A DNA stretch of 38,193 bases from Extensimonas vulgaris (GCF_003337425.1 NZ_QPJU01000015.1:1-38193), one strand, 5' to 3'; positions 15,955-25,447 are shown, counted from the first letter of the stretch. Program-made: numbers and translations. Notes: generated by a model not told the origin, from the letters alone.

Positions 15955-17469
15955 ATGAATGCCCATTATTCGCGTGATTTCTGGCACGCGCGTGCGGCCG
16001 AGTTGCTCGCGCGCGGCATCGATGGCCGCATGTGGATCGACGGCCGGCGTGAAGACGCGGCCGACGGCCAGTGCTTCGACTGCATCTCGCCGCTCGACGG
16101 CCGCGTGCTCACGCGCGTGGCGCGCGGCCAGGCGGCGGACATCGCCCGGGCCGTCGCGTCTGCGCGCGCGGCCTTCGTCGATCGGCGCTGGGCGGGCAAA
16201 TCCCCGGCCGCGCGCAAGAAGGTGCTGCAGGACTTCGCCGCGGCCATGCTCGCGGCGCGCGAGGAACTCGCCCTGCTCGAAACCCTGGACATGGGCAAGC
16301 CGATCACGAACAGCCTCTCGGCCGACGTGCCCGGCGCAGCGCGCTGCATCCAGTGGTACGGCGAGGCCGTGGACAAGGTCTATGACGAAATCGCGCCCAC
16401 GGCCGACAGCGCGCTGGCGCTGGTCACGCGCGAGCCTGCAGGCGTGGTCGGCGCCATCGTGCCCTGGAACTACCCCATGCTCATGGCCGCGTGGAAGCTC
16501 GGGCCCGCGCTCGCCGCGGGCAACTCGGTGGTGCTCAAACCGAGCGAAAAGTCGCCCCTGACGGCCTTGCGCATGGCCGAACTGGCACTCGAGGCCGGGC
16601 TGCCGCCGGGCGTGCTCAACGTGGTGCCGGGCTACGGCCACGAAGCCGGCGAGGCGCTCGCGCTGCACATGGACGTGGACGTGATCGGCTTCACGGGCTC
16701 CACGCGCACCGGGCGACGCATGCTCGAATACGCCGGGCGCAGCAACCTCAAGCGCATCTACAACGAGCTCGGCGGTAAGTCGGCGAACATCGTGTTTGCC
16801 GATTTCGACGACCTCGACCGCGCCGCCGCCACGGCCGCGGGCAGCATGTTCTACAACCAGGGCGAAAGCTGTAACGCGCCCTCGCGCCTGCTGCTGCAGG
16901 AGGACATTGCCGACGCCTTCCTCGAAAAGCTGCTGGCCCAGGTGCCGCAGTACGCACCCGGCGATCCGCTCGATCCGCAGACCCAGCTTGGCGCGCTCGT
17001 CGACGCCACGCAGACGCAGACCGTGCTGGGTTACATCGCGTCGGGCCTGGCCGAAGGCGCGCAGTGCCTCGCGGGCGGCACGCGCGTGCTCGAGCACACG
17101 GGCGGGCAGTTCGTCGCGCCCACGGTGTTCGACAAGGTGCACAACCGCATGAAAATCGCGCAGGAAGAAATCTTCGGCCCGGTGCTCGCGGTGCTCCGCT
17201 TTCGCACCGAAGAAGAAGCCATTGCCATCGCCAACGATTCCACCTACGGCCTGCACGCCGGCGTGTGGACGCGCAACCTCGACCGCGCCGTGCGCGTGTC
17301 GCGCGCGCTCAAGGCCGGCACGGTGCACGTCAACCAGTACGACGAGGACGACATCACTGTGCCCTTCGGCGGCGTCAAGCAGTCGGGCAACGGGCGCGAC
17401 AAATCGCTGCACGCCTTCGACAAATACACCGAGCTCAAAACCACCTGGATGCGCATCGCGCCGCGCTGA
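15955..17469 (+). CDS. puuC: Gamma-glutamyl-gamma-aminobutyraldehyde dehydrogenase
   Basis: 504 residues of the NAD(P)-dependent aldehyde dehydrogenase family. Catalytic C306 (NQGESCNAPSR), general base E271 (YNELGGKSANIVFAD), oxyanion N172 (VPWNYPM) and cofactor segment KPSEKSPLTALRMAEL are all in place; FTGSTRTGRRMLEYAG binds the nicotinamide ribose. Length and sequence fit PuuC/4-guanidinobutyraldehyde or aminobutyraldehyde dehydrogenases, which oxidise the PuuB product to gamma-glutamyl-GABA. GGAGATG precedes the start. gabT follows 87 bp later. It might also serve the 4-aminobutanal from the SpuC-like enzyme. Confidence 0.85.
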   Translation: MNAHYSRDFWHARAAELLARGIDGRMWIDGRREDAADGQCFDCISPLDGRVLTRVARGQAADIARAVASARAAFVDRRWAGKSPAARKKVLQDFAAAMLAAREELALLETLDMGKPITNSLSADVPGAARCIQWYGEAVDKVYDEIAPTADSALALVTREPAGVVGAIVPWNYPMLMAAWKLGPALAAGNSVVLKPSEKSPLTALRMAELALEAGLPPGVLNVVPGYGHEAGEALALHMDVDVIGFTGSTRTGRRMLEYAGRSNLKRIYNELGGKSANIVFADFDDLDRAAATAAGSMFYNQGESCNAPSRLLLQEDIADAFLEKLLAQVPQYAPGDPLDPQTQLGALVDATQTQTVLGYIASGLAEGAQCLAGGTRVLEHTGGQFVAPTVFDKVHNRMKIAQEEIFGPVLAVLRFRTEEEAIAIANDSTYGLHAGVWTRNLDRAVRVSRALKAGTVHVNQYDEDDITVPFGGVKQSGNGRDKSLHAFDKYTELKTTWMRIAPR

Positions 17470-17556
17470 GCGTGCTTTTGCGGTCGACAGATGGTGGCGC
17501 ACCTACTTTGCACCGCCGCTTCCGACATTCTGTTTTCTTCAAGAGAGGAATTCCCC

Positions 17557-18840
17557 ATGAACCACTCCCGCAATGAACAACTGCTGGCCCGCAAGGCCTC
17601 GGCCACGCCGCGCGGCGTCGGCGTGATGGCACAGTTTTTTGCCGCGCGTGCCGAAGGCGCCGAACTCTGGGACGTCGAGGGGCGCCGCTTCATCGATTTT
17701 GCCGGCGGCATCGCGGTGCTCAACGTCGGCCACCGCCACCCCAAAGTCGTGGCCGCGCTCACCGCGCAGCTGCAGCGCTTCACGCACACCTGCTACCAGG
17801 TCGTGCCCTACGAGAGCTACGTGGCGCTCGCGGAAAAACTCAACGAACTCACGCCGGGCAGCTTCGCGAAGAAAACCGCGCTGTTTTCCACGGGCGCCGA
17901 GGCCGTGGAGAACGCGATCAAGATCGCGCGCGCCTACACGGGCCGCTCGGGCGTGATCGCGTTCGACGGCGCCTTCCACGGCCGCAGCTTGTTTGCCGTG
18001 GCGCTCACCGGCAAGGTGCAGCCCTACAAGGTGGGCTTCGGCCCGTTCCCGCCCGAGATCTACCATGCGCCCTTTCCGCGCCAGGGCGGCGGTCTGGCCG
18101 AGGCGAAAAAAGCGATCGAGCGCCTGTTCAAGGCCGACATCGAGCCCACGCGCGTCGCCGCGATCATCTTCGAGCCCGTGCAGGGCGAAGGCGGCTTCAA
18201 CGTCATCGACGCCGCCGCCGTGCAATGGCTGCGCACGCTGTGCGACATGCACGGCATCGTGCTCATTGCCGACGAGGTGCAAAGCGGCTTCGGGCGCACC
18301 GGCAAGCTGTTTGCGATGGAGCACTACCACGCGCAGACCGGCGTGCTGCCCGACCTCATGACCAGTGCCAAGTCGCTCGCCGCGGGGCTGCCGCTTTCGG
18401 CCGTCACGGGCCGCGCCGAAATCATGGACGCCCCGGCGCCGGGCGGCCTCGGCGGCACCTATGCGGGCAACCCGCTTGCGGTGGCGGCGGCGCACGCTGT
18501 GATCGAGGTCATGCACGAAGAAAAGCTCCCCGAGCGCGGCGCGCGGCTCGGCGCGCAGCTGCAGGCGCGGCTCGAAGCGCTGCGCGCGCAGGTGCCGCAG
18601 ATCGCCGAGGTGCGCGGCTTGGGCGCCATGGTGGCCGTGGAACTGCGCGATCCCGCAAGCGGCGCCGCCGACGCCGAATTCACGCGCCGCGTGCAGGCCG
18701 AGGCGCTGGCGCGCGGGCTGATTCTGCTCAGCTGCGGCACCGAGGCGAACGTGCTGCGCTTTCTGTTCCCGCTCACCATCCCCGACGCGCTGTTTGCCGA
18801 AGGCTTGGACATCCTCGAAGCGGCGCTGCGCGCGGCCTGA
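17557..18840 (+). CDS. gabT: 4-aminobutyrate aminotransferase
   Basis: 427 residues, the usual length. The ATG at 17557 has GAGAGGA at 17543-17549, so the in-frame start at 17491 is rejected. Motifs are FAGGIAVLNVGHRHPKV (48-64), STGAEAVENAIKIAR (111-125), FHGRSLFAVALTGK (140-153), FEPVQGEGGF, IADEVQSGFGRTGK with D239, and MTSAKSLAAGLPLSAV with the PLP lysine K272. It converts GABA plus 2-oxoglutarate to succinate semialdehyde and glutamate and would end the Puu route (PuuE role). No dedicated succinate semialdehyde dehydrogenase gene is in the window. Confidence 0.87.
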   Translation: MNHSRNEQLLARKASATPRGVGVMAQFFAARAEGAELWDVEGRRFIDFAGGIAVLNVGHRHPKVVAALTAQLQRFTHTCYQVVPYESYVALAEKLNELTPGSFAKKTALFSTGAEAVENAIKIARAYTGRSGVIAFDGAFHGRSLFAVALTGKVQPYKVGFGPFPPEIYHAPFPRQGGGLAEAKKAIERLFKADIEPTRVAAIIFEPVQGEGGFNVIDAAAVQWLRTLCDMHGIVLIADEVQSGFGRTGKLFAMEHYHAQTGVLPDLMTSAKSLAAGLPLSAVTGRAEIMDAPAPGGLGGTYAGNPLAVAAAHAVIEVMHEEKLPERGARLGAQLQARLEALRAQVPQIAEVRGLGAMVAVELRDPASGAADAEFTRRVQAEALARGLILLSCGTEANVLRFLFPLTIPDALFAEGLDILEAALRAA

Positions 18841-18904
18841 GCGCTTTTGGCGCGTCGCCTGGATACTGCTGAAAATTAAGCAAAAAGGCCAGAAAACCAA
18901 GGTG

Positions 18905-18938
18905 GAACAAGCGCTGGCAGCTACGATTTTTGTAGATT
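18905..18938. repeat. Short AGC-AGCT type hairpin repeat between convergent genes
   Basis: It carries CAAGCGCTGGCAGCTACG followed by a T-run and GTAG, so CTAC(GATTTTT)GTAG can fold. Similar arrangements occur at 27732-27770 and 34643-34672. It lies between gabT and the convergent hemerythrin gene, whose stop codon is inside it. It may terminate one or both. Confidence 0.5.
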
Positions 18939-19394
18939 GCGCCGGATCACCACGGGCTTGCCGCCCAGGCGTCGCTTGCACATCCAGTGCGACAGGGCCG
19001 AGTCGAGGTAGTCGGCGTGGCCCGGAAACCAGTCGGCGAGCGCTTGCGCGAGCGAGCGGCACACGTCGCTGCGGCCTTGCGCGAGCACTTCGCGCACTTC
19101 CTGCACCGACTTCATCACCGCCGCATGTTCGTCGGCATGGCAGCCGCGCGCCGGGAAGTTGGTTTCTTCCATCCAGGCTTCCTCTTCGCTGAAATGCCTC
19201 TGCGCGTGCTCGGCAAAGGCATCGAGCAATCCCGGCAGATCGGCGTCGGGCGCGGTCTGCAATTGGTGCACGAGGGTCACGAACTCCTCGTGCAGCGCGT
19301 CCATGGGGCCGTAGCCGAGCAGATAAGCGTCGCTCCACTGCATGGGCGCGGCAACGTCGGCGATCGGAGTGTCGGGGGTTTCGGTCGGTGGCAT
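18921..19394 (-). CDS. Bacteriohemerythrin
   Basis: 157 residues. The start at 19394 has AGGA nine bases upstream; the longer frame from 19469 lacks support. The four-helix hemerythrin fold is shown by MQWSDAYLLGYGPMDALHEEF (H35), HFSEEEAWMEETNF (H67, E71), CHADEHAAVM (H86, H90) and DWFPGHADYLDSALSHW (H126, D131), which supply the di-iron ligands. It binds oxygen reversibly for storage, delivery or sensing; there is no fused signalling domain. The last residues (LQKS) and the stop codon come from the hairpin repeat at 18905-18938, so the tail may have been changed by the repeat. Confidence 0.85.
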   Translation of the reverse strand: MPPTETPDTPIADVAAPMQWSDAYLLGYGPMDALHEEFVTLVHQLQTAPDADLPGLLDAFAEHAQRHFSEEEAWMEETNFPARGCHADEHAAVMKSVQEVREVLAQGRSDVCRSLAQALADWFPGHADYLDSALSHWMCKRRLGGKPVVIRRNLQKS

Positions 19395-19546
19395 GTTGCT
19401 TCCTGAGATGCGCTTTGGCGCGGGATCAGGGAAAAGTGTAGCGTGCGCCCGTTCATTCACCCCTGTCATGGCAAGGCTGGTTCTGTAGCGATTCTTGCCG
19501 TGCGGGCCGAGGAGCGCCGCCGGTTCGGTGGCAAAGGCTTCGAAGA

Positions 19547-21064
19547 TCAGTGAATCGCCGCGTACATGATCTTTTCTTCCGTCGCTTCGAGGGCTGAGAA
19601 TTCTTCCACGACCTTGCCTTTTTTCGCGACCAGGATGCGGTCGGACAAAGACAGAATCTCCGGCAGATACGACGAGATCACCACCACCGCCTTGCCTGCG
19701 TCTGCAAGCCGATTGATCTCGGCATGGATTTCCGCGATGGCGCCGACATCGACGCCGCGCGTAGGCTCGTCGAAGATGATGACGTCGGGCTCTTGCGCGA
19801 GCGATTTGGCGATCACCACCTTTTGCTGGTTGCCGCCCGAGAGCTCCACGACTTGCACGCTTTTATCGATGGCGCGGATGCTCAGCATCTTCGTCCAGTA
19901 TTCCCCGAGGCTGCGCTCCTCGCTGGCGGAGACCATGGGCTGGCGGCCTTTTTTCTTGGCGAGCACGCCGAGGTAGATGTTGCGCGGGATCGACATGTGG
20001 TCGAAAAAGCCCTCGGATTTTCGGTCTTCGGTGATGTAGGCGATGCCGTCGCGCACGGCGGGCGCCGGTACGCGGTAGCGCACGGGGCGGCCGCGCAGAC
20101 GCACCTCGCCGCCATAGAAAAAGTCGCGCTTGATCAGGCCCGCGACGACCTTGAAGGTTTCCGTGCGGCCGGCTCCGACGAGCCCGAATACGCCCGTCAC
20201 CTGCCCCGCGAACACCGACAGGGAGTTGTTTTTCACCATGGAGGCCATGCGCAGGTTCTGCACCGACAGCAGGCATTCGCCCTGCGGACGCACGCGCGTC
20301 TTGTGCACGCCGTACATGGTTTGGGACATGTCGCGCCCAACCATCGCCTGAATGATGCGCGCACGGTCGAATTGGTCCTTGTCGTCGGTGACGACGAGCT
20401 TGCCGTCGCGCAAGATGGTGATGCGGTCGGCCAGCAGCAGCGCTTCTTCGAGCGCATGCGAGATGAAGATAATGGAAACGCCGCGTTTCTTGAGCTGGAC
20501 GACCAGATCGAAGAAGTAGCGCTTTTCTTCCGGCGTCAGCGTCGCCGTGGGCTCGTCGAAGATGATGATCCGTGCATTGTTGAGCACGGCGCGGGCGATC
20601 TCCACCATCTGCTTTTGCGCTGCGCCGAGCATGCCGACCAGCGCCGTGGGGTTGACGTCGAAATTGAGCGACTGCAGGAATTGCTGCGCTGCAATGTAGA
20701 TGCCGCGCAGGCGGTTGAAAAACGCCTCTTGCCCCAGAAACAAATTTTGCGCCACGGTCATGCTGGGCACCAGGCTGGTCTCCTGGAACACCATGGCGAT
20801 GCCGTGGTGGTGGGCTTCGAGCGGCGTTTTGAAGCTCACTTCGCGCCCTTCGAGCAGCATGTGCCCCGAGCTGAGCGTGACCACACCGGCGAGCACCTTG
20901 GACAGCGTGGACTTGCCCGCGCCGTTCTCGCCGAGCAGGGCGTGCACCTCGCCGCGCCGCAGGTTGAAGTCCACGTCCTCGATCGCCGGCACCCCGGCGT
21001 ATTTTTTCGTCGCCTGGCGCAGTTCCAGCACGACTTCCGGTGTCGCAGTGCTTGGCGCGTTCAT
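19547..21064 (-). CDS. Sugar-type ABC transporter ATP-binding protein (two nucleotide-binding domains)
   Basis: 505 residues of the RbsA/XylG/MglA class. The first domain has Walker A GENGAGKST (45-53), a degenerate signature (LGAAQKQMVEIARAV) and Walker B IIIFDEPTATL. The second has the usual degenerate Walker A (GLVGAGRTE) but an intact signature (ELSGGNQQKVVIAKSLA) and IIFDEPTRGVDVG. The segment DRKSEGFFDHMSIPRNI is typical of the class. Its ATG overlaps the stop of the upstream lactonase-like gene by 4 bp, so the frame extending upstream to 21745 is not real. It is the last gene of the minus-strand operon. Confidence 0.88.
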   Translation of the reverse strand: MNAPSTATPEVVLELRQATKKYAGVPAIEDVDFNLRRGEVHALLGENGAGKSTLSKVLAGVVTLSSGHMLLEGREVSFKTPLEAHHHGIAMVFQETSLVPSMTVAQNLFLGQEAFFNRLRGIYIAAQQFLQSLNFDVNPTALVGMLGAAQKQMVEIARAVLNNARIIIFDEPTATLTPEEKRYFFDLVVQLKKRGVSIIFISHALEEALLLADRITILRDGKLVVTDDKDQFDRARIIQAMVGRDMSQTMYGVHKTRVRPQGECLLSVQNLRMASMVKNNSLSVFAGQVTGVFGLVGAGRTETFKVVAGLIKRDFFYGGEVRLRGRPVRYRVPAPAVRDGIAYITEDRKSEGFFDHMSIPRNIYLGVLAKKKGRQPMVSASEERSLGEYWTKMLSIRAIDKSVQVVELSGGNQQKVVIAKSLAQEPDVIIFDEPTRGVDVGAIAEIHAEINRLADAGKAVVVISSYLPEILSLSDRILVAKKGKVVEEFSALEATEEKIMYAAIH

Positions 21065-22152
21065 GCTGCACTCCCTTGAATGGATGCGAGGGGCAGCCTG
21101 AGCAATTGCCCGCTGCCCTTGGAAGCCACGTACAAAGCCCCATCGAATTCGGCGACCGCGGTGATGCCGTGGTGGTGGCCGTCCACGCGGCTGTGCAAAG
21201 AGCTTTCGATGCGCCCCTGCGCACTCACGCGGATCACCAAGCCGTAGGAGCGCGGCGGCGCCCAGGGCTTGACGATGCCCATCTGCTTGACGCCGGCCCC
21301 CTGCAGCGGCTCCAGGTAGCTGTGGCCCGAAGACAGCGCCGGTGCGATCCAGTACGCCGGGTCGATTTCGGCCATCATGCGTTTGCGATACGTGGGCTCG
21401 CGCAGCACGAACTCCACGAGCTGCGTGCGCGCGGCAAAGCAGGTGAGCCAAAACCCCCCGCCGGCGGCGCGTGCCATGCGCGAAGGGTAGGCCGGCATGT
21501 CGTGCAGCCACGGCTGCGCTTGCCCGTCGCGCAAGGCGAGCACGCGGTGCCGCCAGCTCTCGCTCACGAGCAGCGCGCCGTCTGCGCCTTCCGCCGCGCC
21601 AAACGCGAAGGCGAGGTCTTTGGCGACCTCCTTGCTGCGGCCCTCGGCCCAGTGCCACGCACACACGCGCCCGCTGCGGCCCAATTCCATCAGGTCGTGG
21701 CTCCACTGGGCGTAATCGCGCTGGCGCGAGCCTTCGGTGATCCACAAAGTCTGCGCTCCGAACGCCAGCGCATTGACGCTGCGCAGGGGCTGCCCGGCCA
21801 CCTGGTCGATCTCGGCGCCATCGTGCGCGCCACCGAGCAGCAGCACCTTCCGCCCTTGCAGCGCCACGGCCAGCGTGCCGTCGGGCGCCGCTGCCAAGGC
21901 GGTCACGGGAGCGGGGAGGCTGTGCACCTTTTGCAGCCCGTCGCCCGCCAGCCTGTACACATCAGAAACCGCGCAAACCCAGAGCTGGTCAGCGCTGCAA
22001 GCTATATCTTCGATACCGGGCAAGCGCGCCAAGACATGCGCCTCGTCGAGCAGGCGGTTCGGGCGCAAGGCGCCGTCCATGATGGGGACGGTGGTGGCGG
22101 CCTCGCCGCGCCCCAGCAGACGATCAAGCCAGGCAGAAAGCGGGTTTTTCAT
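21061..22152 (-). CDS. SMP-30/gluconolactonase-like beta-propeller protein
   Basis: 363 residues. Repeated blade-like segments (ADQLWVCAVSDVYRLAG, PDGTLAVALQGRKVLLLGG, DGALLVSESWRHRVLAL, GALYVASKGSGQLLRL) point to a six-bladed propeller related to SMP-30, gluconolactonase or strictosidine synthase. No signal peptide is evident, so it is probably cytoplasmic. Both ends overlap neighbours by 4 bp (ATGA at 22149-22152 and 21061-21064). A role in opening a sugar lactone or handling a cyclic substrate brought in by the transporter is inferred from context. It is more divergent than the lactonase domain fused to the adjacent permease. Confidence 0.68.
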   Translation of the reverse strand: MKNPLSAWLDRLLGRGEAATTVPIMDGALRPNRLLDEAHVLARLPGIEDIACSADQLWVCAVSDVYRLAGDGLQKVHSLPAPVTALAAAPDGTLAVALQGRKVLLLGGAHDGAEIDQVAGQPLRSVNALAFGAQTLWITEGSRQRDYAQWSHDLMELGRSGRVCAWHWAEGRSKEVAKDLAFAFGAAEGADGALLVSESWRHRVLALRDGQAQPWLHDMPAYPSRMARAAGGGFWLTCFAARTQLVEFVLREPTYRKRMMAEIDPAYWIAPALSSGHSYLEPLQGAGVKQMGIVKPWAPPRSYGLVIRVSAQGRIESSLHSRVDGHHHGITAVAEFDGALYVASKGSGQLLRLPLASIQGSAA

Positions 22153-24266
22153 GCGGATTTCCCCCAGCGGCGGTCGTACTGCACGAAGTCGGGATCGGCG
22201 TCGGCCAGCTTGTAGCGCCCGATGCGGTTGTTCGAGATCCCGCCGAGGTAGAGGTAGCCGCGGTGCTCGCGCATCGAGGTGATCATCGGGTGGTTCACGC
22301 CGCCCAGGTCCCAGAAGGTTTCGAGCACCTGGCCCGATTCGGTGATCTTCATCACGCAGCCGATGTTGATGTTGGGGAACAGCCATTCGTCGAAGGGCAG
22401 ACGCTTGGCCATGCGTTTGCGAAAACCAGGCATGCGCATGGCCATGTCGTAGGCGGGGCCGCGCATGCCGACCAAGGCCAGCCAGTAATTGCCGTCGGAG
22501 GCGAGGTTGAGGTTGTCGGGGTAACCGGGCAGGTTGTCGATCACGGTCTCCACGCGGCCCTTTTTCGGGCCGTCGAACCAGTAGCGCTTGATGCAGCAGC
22601 CCCAGGTTTCGGCAAACAGGATCGACTGCCCATCGCTGGCCATGGCAATGCCGTTGGGGAACTTCAGGTTGGCGAGCACCGTGCGGGTGCTCTGGTCGCG
22701 CGGGTCGTAGCAGATGATGCGACCGTTGCCGCGCGCCTCCAGCCCATCGACGGCCCATTCGTGCATTTCATAGCGCACGGTGGCCTCGCTGAAGAAAATG
22801 CGCCCATCAGGTGCGATGTCGAGGTCGTCCGCAAGTCTCAGGCGGCTGTCGTCGTTGATCGAGCGCCAGCTGCGCTGGGTTTCGTCGGTGGCCTTTTCGA
22901 TCTTGCGCTCGGGCGTGACGCGGTAAAGCCCCATGCCGCCGATGCAGACGTACAGGTTGTCGTCGCGGTCGAACGCCATACCCAGCGGCTGCCCGCCGAT
23001 GTGCGCATAGACCTCCATCTGCTGGTAGTCGGGCGCCAGGAAACGGATGATGTCGCCGTGGCGCGAGCCCGCGTAGAGGTTGTCGTGACGATCGAGGATC
23101 ACGTCCTCGGGCGATTCGATGCGCCCCAGGCCGATCAGCTCCACGTCCTTGAGCTTGTCGTTGACCTCATAGACGGAGCCGCTGCCGGGGCTGCAATCGG
23201 GCGCGGGCGGCAAGGCCAGGTACGTCGGGCTCACATACACCGAGCTGACGATGCGGTGGCGGTTTTTGATCCAGCGGATGTCGATCAGCGCGGCGGCAAG
23301 CAAAATCCCCGCGAGCACCATGCGGTTGGCGCCGCCCGAAACCGACAGGTTCGTGAGCCCGTTGACGACCAGCAAAACCACCAGCGTGCCCAAAACGGCT
23401 TTGGCCACCGAGCCGCGTCCGCCGCCCAAGCTGATGCCGCCGAGCACGGCCGCCGTGAGCACCGTGATTTCGAGCCCGATGCCGATGTCCGCGCCCGCCG
23501 TAGCCAGGCGTGCTGCAAAAAACAAGGCACCCAGGGCCGTCAGCACGCCGCTCGCCACATAGCACAGCGCGACCGTGCGGCGCACCGGAATGCCGCTATT
23601 GAAAGCCGAGCGACGCGAGCCCCCGATGGCCAGTACATGCCAGCCCATGCGCAAACGCGTGAGAAAGACGTGGCCGAGCACCGCGACAAGCGCATAAACC
23701 CAGGCCACGGCGGGCAGGCCCAGCCAGACACCGCTGGCCATGAAGTCCCACGCTTGCGAGTCCGGCATGCTGCCGGCGATCGCCGTGGAGTAGTCGAGGC
23801 TCACGATTTCATAGATCGAGCGGTAGATGATGAGCGTGATCAGGGTCGTGAGGAAGGCGCGCAGGCGCAAATAGCCGATCAGCACACCATTCACGGCACC
23901 CAGCAAGGCCCCCGTGAGCAAAGTGGCGGCGATGGCGAGCGGCAGGGGCCAGTGGAGCACGTGCATCGCCATGAGCGCGACGAAATTCGTCAGTGCGAAA
24001 ACCGAGCCCACGGAAAGATCGATGCCTCCGACGATCATCACCAGCGCCAGACCGAGCACGACGAAGCCGATCTCCCCTGCCTGGCGCAAGGTGTCGGCGA
24101 TGGCCGAGAGGCTCCAGAAGTTGTCGATCGTCCGCGCCGAAAGCACCACGACGAGCACCAGCAGCAGAAACGGAATGGCCGTCTCCGTCCAGCGCTTGGA
24201 GAGGATTTCACCCAGCCAGTGGTCAGGCCAGTAGCGGTAGCGCAAACGGGTCAGCGTTTCTTGCAT
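22149..24266 (-). CDS. Fusion of sugar ABC permease and SMP-30/strictosidine synthase-like lactonase
   Basis: 705 residues from ATG 24266. Residues about 25-320 form an RbsC-type permease with 8-10 helices: AIPFLLLVLVVVLSA, GFVVLGLALVMIVGGIDLSVGS (the GGIDLSVGS family signature) and VLGGISLGGGRGS. Residues about 345-705 form a soluble propeller with SPEDVILDRHDNLYAGS, PLGMAFDRDDNLYVC, DDLDIAPDGRIFFSEAT, LKFPNGIAMASDG, ILFAETWGCCIKRYW and PGYPDNLNLASDGNYWLAL, matching SMP-30 or strictosidine synthase-like lactonases. The frame is continuous through both parts, with no internal start that clearly separates them. In RbsC topology the C-terminus is cytoplasmic, which would hold the lactonase at the channel exit. 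The substrate is unknown; a lactone or sugar acid is an inference. Confidence 0.82.
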   Translation of the reverse strand: MQETLTRLRYRYWPDHWLGEILSKRWTETAIPFLLLVLVVVLSARTIDNFWSLSAIADTLRQAGEIGFVVLGLALVMIVGGIDLSVGSVFALTNFVALMAMHVLHWPLPLAIAATLLTGALLGAVNGVLIGYLRLRAFLTTLITLIIYRSIYEIVSLDYSTAIAGSMPDSQAWDFMASGVWLGLPAVAWVYALVAVLGHVFLTRLRMGWHVLAIGGSRRSAFNSGIPVRRTVALCYVASGVLTALGALFFAARLATAGADIGIGLEITVLTAAVLGGISLGGGRGSVAKAVLGTLVVLLVVNGLTNLSVSGGANRMVLAGILLAAALIDIRWIKNRHRIVSSVYVSPTYLALPPAPDCSPGSGSVYEVNDKLKDVELIGLGRIESPEDVILDRHDNLYAGSRHGDIIRFLAPDYQQMEVYAHIGGQPLGMAFDRDDNLYVCIGGMGLYRVTPERKIEKATDETQRSWRSINDDSRLRLADDLDIAPDGRIFFSEATVRYEMHEWAVDGLEARGNGRIICYDPRDQSTRTVLANLKFPNGIAMASDGQSILFAETWGCCIKRYWFDGPKKGRVETVIDNLPGYPDNLNLASDGNYWLALVGMRGPAYDMAMRMPGFRKRMAKRLPFDEWLFPNINIGCVMKITESGQVLETFWDLGGVNHPMITSMREHRGYLYLGGISNNRIGRYKLADADPDFVQYDRRWGKSA

Positions 24267-24374
24267 GGCAGAGGCGGGCAAAGGGTGCCCGAGAGCAAAG
24301 AGCGAAGAATCGCCAGGGGCGCGACGGTAGGCGGCTCGGGCCACCCATGGCGCCCCTGGCTTGGCGAGAACCGA

Positions 24375-25382
24375 TCAGGAAGGCAATTTCCAGCAAACGC
24401 CCTGCTGACCGGCGTTGGCCTTGGTGATCGGAATCAGGGTGGTGTAGATGTTCTGGTGTGCCATCCCTGGTTTGACGTCGCCTTGCGCGAGCCACTTGAT
24501 CATGGCCGCCATGTTGCTCGCTTGCGTGGGCACGTCGTAGCTCACGTTCAAGTCGTAAGCCCCGGACATGACCTGGTCACACGCGCCCTTTTGCTCTCCA
24601 CCACCGGAGGTGGCCAGAAACACCTTGCCCGTGAGGCCGGCCTCCTTGATGGCGGCGGCGGTGCCTATGTCCATGCCGTCCCAAAAGCCGATGACGCCGC
24701 ACAGGTCGGGGTGCTGCTTCAAGACCGTTTGCGTCAGCGCCTTGGCCTTGGCGGCGTCCCAGTCGGCGGCCTGGTTCGAGACGACCTTGATCTGCGGGTT
24801 CTGCGCGAGCACGTTTTCCACGCCCTTGAGCGTGTAGGCGCTCGTCGCGGCAGTGGGCGCCCCCTGCACGATCGCGATCTTGTTGGACTTGCCCTTGCAG
24901 GCGGCGACCACGGCGCGCGCGTTCATCTCACCCACATCGACCCAATCCGCGCCCACGAACACCGCCGAAGGCTGGGCTGAACGCATGTTGATCTGGATGA
25001 CGTAGATGCCCTCTTTCTCGGCGCGTGCGATCAGGCGCGCGTAGGTTTGCACATCGGGGTTGTGTACGACGATGAAGGCGGGCTTTTCAGCGATCAGCGC
25101 GGTAAAGGCCTGCGCACCGGCGTTGGTGTTCCAGTTCGGGTCGCGCGCCACCACCTTCATGCCGGCGGGCTCGAGCTCGCGCTTGAGCCCGTTGTACCAG
25201 CCCTGCGCCAAGTCGAACCCCATGCCCAGCGGCAAAAAGGCCACGGTTTTGCCTGCCAGGGCCTTTTTGTAGGCAGCGCGAAAAGGCTCGTCCAGCCCCT
25301 TGCCTTGCGCCAAGGCGCCCGTGCCAACGGCCAAGCCTGCGGCCAATGCCAGGCCATGAACGAGGGTTCGAAAAATACGCAT
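24375..25382 (-). CDS. Periplasmic sugar-type ABC transporter substrate-binding protein
   Basis: 335 residues. CAGGAG precedes the ATG. The signal peptide is about 25 residues (LVHGLALAAGLAVGTGALA, cut before QGKG). The mature protein has the RbsB/Peripla_BP_4 fold: KTVAFLPLGMGFDLAQGWYNGLKRELEPAGMKV near the start, FIVVHNPDVQTYARLIARAEKEGIYVIQINM in the hinge strand, and ATSGGGEQKGACDQVMSGAYDLNVSY late. It lies between the two permease genes and would deliver substrate to them. The ligand cannot be named from the sequence. Confidence 0.85.
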   Translation of the reverse strand: MRIFRTLVHGLALAAGLAVGTGALAQGKGLDEPFRAAYKKALAGKTVAFLPLGMGFDLAQGWYNGLKRELEPAGMKVVARDPNWNTNAGAQAFTALIAEKPAFIVVHNPDVQTYARLIARAEKEGIYVIQINMRSAQPSAVFVGADWVDVGEMNARAVVAACKGKSNKIAIVQGAPTAATSAYTLKGVENVLAQNPQIKVVSNQAADWDAAKAKALTQTVLKQHPDLCGVIGFWDGMDIGTAAAIKEAGLTGKVFLATSGGGEQKGACDQVMSGAYDLNVSYDVPTQASNMAAMIKWLAQGDVKPGMAHQNIYTTLIPITKANAGQQGVCWKLPS

Positions 25383-25447
25383 GCGAAGTCTCCTGGTGTT
25401 GTCAAAGCGCCAATCCCTGACGCCGTGGGTTTACGGTAAATAAAAAC

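Noticed and set aside
21061-21745. N-terminal extension of the ABC ATPase (732-codon frame)
   Set aside because: The added part is the out-of-frame shadow of the lactonase-like gene; the real start overlaps that gene's stop by ATGA.
22263-24980. 905-codon open frame antisense to the permease-lactonase gene
   Set aside because: Same explanation; the sense strand has clear membrane helices, motifs and overlapping coupled starts.
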